Assembly (NCBI RefSeq): GCF_038396675.1
Contig: NC_088931.1
Location: 21,798,501 to 21,862,500 of the forward strand
Length of the DNA: 64,000 bases
DNA from: Hydra vulgaris
Taxonomy: Eukaryota > Cnidaria > Hydrozoa > Anthoathecata > Hydridae
Direction: 5' to 3'
Shown: piece after piece, positions 57,201-64,000 of the stretch
How positions within the stretch are numbered: position 1 is the first letter of the stretch
Layout of the letters: each line of letters starts with the position of its first letter
The notes under the pieces: model-generated
Database searches by the model: none
What the model was told of the DNA's origin: nothing
What the model saw: only the letters and a program-made list of their open reading frames with translations
Translations under genes and position numbers: made by a program

Positions 57201-57774
57201 CCTAGATAACACAAGTTTTCAAAAAAAAAAAAAGGTTTTTTTTCTGTTGTCGTGCAAACAATATGTTTTAAGTATAGCATTTCTCATTTTGATTTCAAAT
57301 ATGCAAACCTACTTCCATCAAAATCCTTAGCATTCGTTCAAAAACCTTAGCATTTGGGGTAAAATCCTTATTATTGTCAAAAAAGTAAATTATTCAGAAG
57401 TATGTCGACCTGGGTCTCAAAAGGTTAATTATACTCTCACAACATAAAGTACTTTGGTGCTCTTTCAAATAGCATAATTATGTTTTTTTTTACTGATATA
57501 ATTTATTACATAATTCTAATGCCTAATGTTCTGCAGATTTTGCTTACTCACTGATTAGTATAGTAATAGTAGTGAATAACTAACTATGTGATTAAATTAA
57601 TATCTTATGATAAGTTGATAAGTAAACATGTAAATGCATTAACATCATATGATTATTTACAGCAAACAAAGAAATAACTTTTTAAAACAACATTTTGTTA
57701 TTTATAATCATCACCTACTTTGTTGTTGGTATAGATTTTTTAGTTTCTTCAACTTTTACATCTAAAGCATAACA

Positions 57775-57838
<64 letters not shown>

Positions 57839-57839
57839 C

Positions 57840-57934
<95 letters not shown>

Positions 57935-57977
57935 CAAAACACTCTGAACTTTTTATGCCTACATACATACATACATA

Positions 57978-58069
<92 letters not shown>

Positions 58070-59911
58070 CATTCGCAATCTTTTATCATATCTGGAACAT
58101 TGATGAAACAAGATTCATAGCAAGTCAAGATAAAATGGCAGTAAACATTTGCATTACACCCAAAATTATTCTCAAGTTACAAAAAAGGTCTACCAGTTAC
58201 ACAAAGCTACACCAAGAGGTCTATAAATGCTAGTTGAAGACAAACATTCCTAGGCTATGTAAAAAATAGTTTTCCTCAATAGATACTTTCAAGTAAAAAA
58301 AACCAAACTGATTACTATCATTAATGTATTCACCCTGTGTTGGTTGAAAGTCTTGTTTATTAATTTCCATTTCTATTTCATCTGTTGAATTTTTCTTTCT
58401 AAAATTAAAATTTGAACAAAAATTTATTATAAAAATAACCATTTACTATAAATATAAATGTATTTGATTTTTAAAAATATTTTAATCATATGCATAATAA
58501 TTTTCAGATAAATTAAAATTTTTTATCTTTTAGTTATAAAATATAAGAGTTGTCAAAAATTGATTAATAGTTATAGTCTCAAAAAAAAAAAAAAAACATT
58601 CTCAAAAAAAAAAACTACAAAAATATTAGCATGGATAGAACTCCATAACAGAAACTGTATTGTAAGTAGCCTGCTTGGTGAGTTTTTCCAAGAAAACATT
58701 GCACCGATTAGCCTAATACTTATGTATTAATCTAATATTTATAATGTTTTAAAACAAATTAACTTCTGACTGTAAATTCTGATAATTATCCTCGAAAATG
58801 AAGCCTATTAAGTATCCTATACTTAACCCCTTTTAAATGCATCCTTGGAACATACCTTGCATATTAGAGCCACAAACTTATGACGATGAAAAAGAAGTTC
58901 AAGTAAGGCTACTAGAACAAGGTCAACTATGTTTTGGAATTTTGGACATTCCCTAAAAGAGAAAGGGCTTCACTAGAAGAGCCAGTCCAAATATGACAAC
59001 ATTATTCCATAAAATGATATATTAAAGATTTATAGCATATAAAGATTTATAGGAAATTGAAACTAGAATCAGGAGTAAGAAAATGATTAATAAAATTAAG
59101 AAAACTTTACCAAAAGACTCTAGTAACTAGTAAAGATTAATCCAAGACAGAACAATAAAGAACATGAAGTAGAAGATTAGATTTTGTCATCAAAGATATA
59201 ACAATAAAAAGGTCATTGGTAAAATTATTGTTTGAAAATAACTGAGATTTATTTGAGTTAAAACTCTTCAGCCCCTTGCTATCTTAGAGACTGAAGAATT
59301 TTATTCAGATAAAAAAATTCCAAAGAATGAACTATGATTAAAAACAACTTTATTTTGTTTAAAATATGATTAAAAACAACTTTATTTTGTTTAAAGACTA
59401 AATTTAAAATAATAAGTAATAATATTAATAACTAATGAAAAAATAATTTGAAAATAAGAAATTTTAAATAACAATAAAAAAATTGATTACAGTTCGAAAC
59501 TTGCGATGTTTGTAAAGTCAGCAAAATCTTCCTCTATATCATACTTTCTGAATAAATCTTGATTAGATGGACTAGACCATGGATTTTCTTGAACATCCAT
59601 ATTGTCAAAATTTGCAGACCATTCTGTTTTTATAAACACACAAAAAAAACCATTAAAACAAGAAGAAAAATTTACAATGTTGAAAAATAATTTAATAAAA
59701 AGAAAAATGAAACACCTGCATCTACATCCATCTTTTCCTCTTGTTCTTTAGAAGTTTCTTCATCACTTGAATCACTATCAGACAAGGTCTCTTTTCTAAA
59801 CATTTTAGTTTTCCATTATCTACATTTTTATTGCACATATTTAAAAGACGGTTCTTACAAAAACAGTATTTTTAACAGACCTTGCTGATTATTGCCAATT
59901 ATTTCAAGCAA

Positions 59912-59942
<31 letters not shown>

Positions 59943-60403
59943 TTATACACACACATACATACACACACTGCCTTTAAAGTAAATAGGTACAGTAAAATAT
60001 TTAGTTCATTTTTTTTCAAAAATAAAAAAGTAACCATAATTGCTAAAAACTTAGTGCTTTCATAATATCTCCAATACAGAAATATCTTAGAAAAAAGAAA
60101 TATCTTAGAAAAAACTAAATAACAAAATATGTTGCCCTTCAAATTTCATTAAAGTTACAAAAGTGGGGATACCAGTTAGCACAACATAATGAATAACATA
60201 ACACTACGTTATTTTACTCAGTTACATTATGGTTATTCTGTAATGAGTTTGTTAGTACTTTTTAAATGCATTTAAATGTTATGATTAACACTTTGGTAAG
60301 GCACAAATATTTTTGTGAAGTTCTACAAATAAGTAAATACTAACAACTTTCTGTTTCTTATGTGTGGAGTAGAAAATGATATTTGCTTCTCTTCCCAGAT
60401 ATC
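51279..60403 (-). CDS. PPP6R: PPP6R (SAPS-family phosphatase 6 regulatory subunit), C-terminal 243 residues, 8 exons
   Basis: Exons on the minus strand: 60403-60348, 59795-59716, 59623-59491, 58398-58316, 57761-57719, 56645-56552, 56333-56203, 51390-51279. The total is 732 nt in one open frame ending in TAA at 51281-51279, with GT-AG introns and consistent phases. The recognised piece is the conserved block after the SAPS domain: [10 protein letters not shown], then [38 protein letters not shown] and [14 protein letters not shown]. After that the tail is acidic, Ser/Thr-rich and poorly conserved. The family binds the catalytic subunit of protein phosphatase 6 through its N-terminal SAPS helices; those exons are not visible up to 64000, so the gene is partial. 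If the intron after 59491 is retained, an in-frame TAA at 59489 ends the protein early. The last intron (4.8 kb) holds two mariner-type elements. The paralogue number cannot be decided. Confidence 0.85.
51732..53151 (+). mobile_element. DD34E Tc1/mariner-type element with 22-bp repeat arrays at both ends
   Basis: Starts CAGGGTTATTCAAAATTATA after TA (51730-51731) and ends with the inverse before TA (53152-53153); total 1420 bp. The left end carries seven 22-bp units (TATTCAAAATTATAATCACT TG) from 51738 to 51891; the right end carries about seven inverted units from about 53000 to 53145. One transposase gene lies between. In the last intron of PPP6R. Confidence 0.9.
51919..52939 (+). pseudogene. 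IS630/Tc1-type transposase (DD34E), nearly intact but broken
   Basis: N-terminal helix-turn-helix (51919-52197, [39 protein letters not shown]) ends at a TAA (52195-52197). Reading resumes in the same strand (52303-52773) with the first aspartate in [10 protein letters not shown], the second in [15 protein letters not shown] and the third acidic residue in [11 protein letters not shown]. Exactly 34 residues separate the second and third, giving DD34E. A frameshift in an F/T run near 52755 splits the C-terminus (52748-52939, [15 protein letters not shown]). Few lesions, so a fairly young copy. Helper-dependent at most. Confidence 0.85.
53432..55508 (+). pseudogene. DD37E mariner transposase, split by an insertion
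   Basis: The frame starts at 53432 ([16 protein letters not shown]) and, once the insertion 53479-54521 and one 8-bp duplicate are set aside, continues with [20 protein letters not shown], an HTH domain with an RKSGGTRK linker. Frameshifts occur near 54770 and 55090. Catalytic blocks: [25 protein letters not shown] and [12 protein letters not shown]; 37 residues separate the second aspartate from the glutamate, the spacing of ITmD37E-type mariners. Ends at 55508. Inactive because of the insertion and frameshifts. Confidence 0.82.
53479..54521. mobile_element. Non-autonomous hAT-like element with an exact 8-bp target duplication
   Basis: Tips CAGAGTTGTTA (53479) and, inverted, CAGGGTTGTTA (54521); flanked by GAAATAAT at 53471-53478 and 54522-54529. 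Both subterminal regions hold ~75-bp tandem units built on GACATAAAAT..ATGTC..GACATATTTTATGTC (53495-53690 inverted relative to 54195-54500). The middle (53700-54190) shares text with repeats at 31050-31290 and 57230-57430. No ORF. Confidence 0.88.
55640..56200. other. PPP6R intron sequence, nothing recognised
   Basis: AT-rich with a 20-A run near 56097-56119. Confidence 0.6.
57230..57430 (-). repeat. Dispersed repeat related to the interior of the hAT-like element
   Basis: Reverse complement reads GAGACCCAGGTCGACATACT..GACAATAAT..GCATATTTGAAATCAAAATG, matching 53877-54020 in order. Confidence 0.6.
57777..58068. repeat. Two (TA)n arrays separated by ~50 bp
   Basis: 57777-57924 and 57975-58068, separated by ACACACAC and TACATACATACA tracts. 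In the PPP6R intron just upstream of exon 57761-57719. Confidence 0.95.
58399..59490. other. PPP6R intron, nothing recognised
   Basis: AT-rich; only a short direct duplication (ATGATTAAAAACAACTTTAT at about 59334 and 59365). Exon 59491-59623 begins at its right edge. Confidence 0.55.
59913..59969. repeat. (GT)n..(AC)n inverted microsatellite
   Basis: GTGTGTGT run then TATATATTTATA then ACACACACATACATACACAC; the two halves can pair. Confidence 0.9.
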
Positions 60404-60610
60404 CTAAAATATAAATAGAAAGTACTTATCAATTTAAACAAATATTCTTTTAGAAATTTTGATGTTCATGGTTCTACACCTGTGTGGTTTTGAGAATTTT
60501 TCATGATGCTATTTTTTTTTTAAATATGACATACGAATTAAAACAATTGTTTATGACAAAACATCCTTCTAGGTTTTAACATGTTTTGCAAATTAAAACT
60601 GTACACACAC

Positions 60611-61004
<394 letters not shown>

Positions 61005-61005
61005 A

Positions 61006-61907
61006 AAAAAAACTAGAGAGAGTAAAACAACAATACTTGCAGAATGAAAAGAAATATTTCTTATAGAAATAGAAAATCTAAATATAATAATTGAAAATTA
61101 AAAAAAGGAAAATTTTATCAAAAAAATAATATACCTAAATATTTTACTGTTTTTGTTTTCTTTTTTTTTTAGGGCGTTTGTTATTTTCCACTACCAAAAT
61201 TGATATAAGTCAAAGAAAAAGCACTTAAGAATATAATGAAAATAAAAACATATTTTGATATACAATTTATTTGTGACTTTTGTCAGTCAGTATATTAAGG
61301 AAAACTTTAATATTTGTGCTAGAAACACAATTTTTAAATTTACTAAACTTTTTTTTCTAAACAAAATTAATAGGAGCCTAATAAATAATATATTTAACAA
61401 ATAAATAACATTTTTAAAAACGAAAAGACACAAGAAAAAACGAATAAACACAAGAAAAAAAATTAACAAAATTTCTCATAGTTCTATCGTACATGGTAAA
61501 TTAGATTCTTAATTATACGGACTGATAGAAATCACGAATAAATTGAATATCATTTGTTATAAAATATAATGATTTTTTTCTCAACTTGTATCAAATTCAG
61601 TAGCTAAAAATAACAACCACCCTAAAAATATAGAATACAAAAGTTGTATAAATATTTTATTATAAAAAAATGTATTTTTTTAATTATTAAATTTTTCTAG
61701 TTTGTTTAATTAAAATTTTTTTTTTTTAAAGTATTTTTTTAGTGTATTTTTATAGTTTATTTTTCTCAGTAGACAAGTTTAGCTTTTTGCAACGATTTAT
61801 AGAAACACTTTAAAAGTTTAAAGATGCAAACAGCCTCGGTCAGCATATCTAAAAAATTACTTTAAACATAGACAAACAAGACCGTACTCGCTTTCAGGGA
61901 GAGCTTG
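61006..61907. mobile_element. Second, left-truncated copy of the 28840-30300 family
   Basis: AAACTAGAGAG, GAAATAGAAAATCTAAATA, ATACCTAAATA.TTTACT, CCAAAATTGATA.AAGTC and the right end AAAAAATTACTTTAAACATA..GAGCTTG follow the same order as at 28970-30300. Missing the first ~130 bp. (TA)n arrays touch both sides. Confidence 0.7.
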
Positions 61908-61914
61908 ATGTGTA

Positions 61915-62049
61915 TATATATATAATATATATTACATATATCTCTATCCCTATATATAATATATACATATAATATATATAATATATGTACAATATATATA
62001 TATGTATATATATATATACAAAATATATATATATAATATATATATAATA

Positions 62050-62127
<78 letters not shown>
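61915..62127. repeat. (TA)n-rich array
   Basis: TA tracts with short interruptions (CTCTATCCC, GTGTGTGTG), ending exactly at the Tc1 tip at 62128. Confidence 0.95.
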
Positions 62128-62130
<3 letters not shown>

Positions 62131-62690
62131 TATCGGACAAAACATGGTGGACAAACTCAAATTTAGAACAAAAGTTGATAAAAAACTAAAAAAAACTAGT
62201 AAAACAATTGAACATATTATTTTTTATGTAGTTTATTATGTTGTAAACAAAATTTAAAACTTTTGAATCATACTAAAAATCACTAAAAAAGTTTTATAAC
62301 ACATTTTCCCTATCAAACTACTTTTTCTTTGTACAAAGGTGGACATTCAAAAAATCGACTGAAAATTCAAAAAATTTTAAAAATTAACTTAATATTTGGT
62401 AGGACCTCCTATATTTTTAATTACTGGTTTCATTCTTTGAGGCATAGACTCAATTAATGAGTCAACAATTCTCATATCAATCTCTTGCCAGGCCTTCTCA
62501 ATTTGTTCAAATAATTTCTCACTGGTCTTCACATTTGCACACTCAATCTTATTGTCAATTATTTCCTAGAAATTTTCTATGGGATTCAAGTCAGGGTTTT
62601 GTGCAGGCCACTCCATTATGGTGATATTCTTGTCCTTGAACCATTGTTTTACAATTTTTGACATATCGTCAGGTTAGAATTATTTTGTTC
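62128..62690 (-). pseudogene. Tc1-like element, 3' part only, transposase C-terminus
   Basis: The tip CAGTATCGGACAAAACATGG (62128) matches the outer right end of the Tc1 element at 17095-19117. On the minus strand the transposase reads SKIVKQWFKDKNITIMEWPA, QNPDLNPIENF then a TAG where a Trp codon is expected, then EIIDNKIECANVKTSEKLFE and ends GGPTKY with TAA at 62391-62389. Homology stops near 62665-62690, so the first two catalytic aspartates are absent. Confidence 0.8.
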
Positions 62691-63368
62691 TAAATCTGCA
62701 TTTGTTTAAACTGAGATTCAGAAATCAAGTTGAAGTTTTACACTGAAATGCAGTAGAATTGGCAATATATTTTTCAATAATGAAAACTTTTTTCAATACT
62801 TGGCTATATACTAAAAATAATTATTTGTTTTGAAAAAAAAAGTAAGTTGTTCAAATTGCTATTATGGCCCGACCCTGTTTGGAGATAATTTTGATAGATA
62901 CATTTTGCGTTAATATTATTTTGTGCTATCTCCATATTTTAGTAAAAACAATTTAAACGTTTTGCGAAAAGCAAATGAATTACAACAAATTACTTTTAAC
63001 TTAGGGATTTAAACGCAAATATAGAAACCTAAAACACTTCGTTGGAAAACTTAAATGGATGGGATGATATAATTAGCTTTCTTATTGCTACTTAGACAGA
63101 ATTCAACTGATATTGCTTCTGGAAGGATGGGCAGCTTTTAACAAGAGCTATATTATTTAAAGAAAATCATTTCTATCTAAAAAGATTTATTGAAAATAAA
63201 CAAAGTTTTTAATACAAATAATATGTTAATAACAGTTTGAATGAACCTTATACAACTTAAACAAACTTATAAAACTGAATGTTGCATAACATAACTAAAG
63301 TATAAAGTATACATTATAGAAACAAACATCTACAGCTGGCATGTATGGGTACATAGAAACAATGTCTT
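62691..63368. other. AT-rich spacer, nothing recognised
   Basis: Lies between the Tc1 fragment and the minus-strand DDE-like relic; may hold its 3' end. No motif called. Confidence 0.5.
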
Positions 63369-64000
63369 TTACTTTCTCACTAGAAATTTCAATATTATGT
63401 GAAAAACAAGATGCCAATGGAATTGATGGTTCTTCAAGATTACTTCCTGATCCTCTAGTGTTTTTTGGCTTAGACAGCCGTGCCTCTTTATAAATATCTT
63501 AAAACGATTTATGAAATACACATGACCAGGAGCATTAGACCTATATACAAGTGTTTTGACATTAAAGTACGGAACCTTTTTGTAGTTCATAAGACAAGCA
63601 ATTTTTGAGAAATTTTTGATGTCCTTTTTTTGCATTTGGTATACAAAAAATGGTTTACGTTGGTTAACATTTAACATTGCTTTTACCAACTCGAGAGGGC
63701 TGAATATTTCTGCCTAATGTAATGATTTCTCAATCTACTATGTATATTATCACATTCCTGAATGGAGCTATGCCCTGACTCACAATACTTTTGTTCAATG
63801 CAGCTGAAATGACTGTTTCTATTTTGTGGAACACAAGAATCAAACCAAAGTAAAAACTTGTCAATATTAGGAAGATCCTTGTAAACTTGATTTAGCATAC
63901 ATATCACAGCACTAGCAATATCGTTACCAGAACGACTAGACATACCTTCATGCCATAATACACAATATGCTTTTTTGTTCAGCGAAGAGTAACCTGTTAA
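63369..64000 (-). pseudogene. DDE/RNase H-like transposon protein (LWFDSC.PQNRN type), partial and frameshifted
   Basis: The open frame enters from beyond 64000 (GYSSLNKKAYCVLWHEG) and continues SGNDIASAVICMLNQVY, FLLWFDSCVPQNRNSHFSC and ECDNIHSRLRN; the W-x-D-S-C-x-x-Q-N-R-N motif is typical of an RNase H-like domain seen in uncharacterised multi-copy invertebrate proteins (DUF7869-like, by memory). A frameshift near 63710-63720 separates the C-terminal piece (FSPLELVKAMLNVNQRKPFF, YQMQKKDI, YFNVKTLVYRSN), which ends at 63369. An ATG at 63943 is internal. Different family from the relic at 39208-41517. Confidence 0.55.

Noticed and set aside
60470-60560. Further upstream PPP6R exon on the minus strand
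   Set aside because: A short frame (SIMKNSQNHTGVEP) looked promising but lacks a fitting donor and a match to the conserved block expected before DIWEEK.
63683-63943. Start codon at 63943 for an 86-residue protein
   Set aside because: The frame is open to the window edge with family-like residues (VLWHEG) before this Met, so the ATG is internal.

Overview
The window looks like a chromosome segment from a cnidarian, most likely a Hydra-type hydrozoan. The sequence is extremely AT-rich, with many long (TA)n arrays. Host genes are split into tiny exons separated by kilobases of transposon debris, and the repeat complement is animal (jockey/CR1-like LINEs, Tc1/mariner, Tigger, hAT-like elements, tRNA-derived SINEs). 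The species is an inference; no rRNA or mitochondrial marker is present.

Three host genes, all on the minus strand, can be rebuilt exon by exon with GT-AG borders and matching phases. Few of their exons stand out as long ORFs. (1) TMA7, complete, 4 exons, 64 residues (11687 to 4634). (2) An IFRD1/TIS7-like gene, complete, 12 exons, 410 residues (37658 to 12604). (3) The C-terminal 243 residues of a protein phosphatase 6 regulatory subunit (PPP6R, SAPS family), 8 exons (60403 to 51279). Its SAPS-domain exons are not in the window and probably lie beyond 64000.

Layout. 1-2780: LINE relic. 3999-4328: palindromes and a MITE. 4634-11687: TMA7 with repeat-filled introns. 12604-37658: IFRD1, whose 9.8-kb intron 5 carries a reverse transcriptase/GIY-YIG relic, a Tc1 element with an IR/DR layout and heat-shock-element-like sites, a CpG-rich foldback element, a mariner fragment and an unnamed transposon-like protein relic. 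37.7-51.3 kb: intergenic, with a transposon bounded by ~545-bp inverted repeats, a Tigger relic, two SINEs and another LINE. 51.3-60.4 kb: PPP6R, with a DD34E element and a DD37E mariner that itself contains a hAT-like element in its largest intron. 60.6-64 kb: TA arrays, a second copy of an element also seen at 28.8 kb, a Tc1 C-terminal relic and a DDE-like relic running off the end.

No intact transposase or reverse transcriptase is present; every one has frameshifts, stops or truncation. I see no operon, CRISPR, phage or toxin system. The most interesting items are the heat-shock-like promoter inside the Tc1 element, the transposon with ~545-bp inverted repeats, the DD34E element with 22-bp iteron-like arrays at both ends, the hAT insertion splitting a mariner gene, and the repeated abutment of transposon ends on (TA)n arrays.
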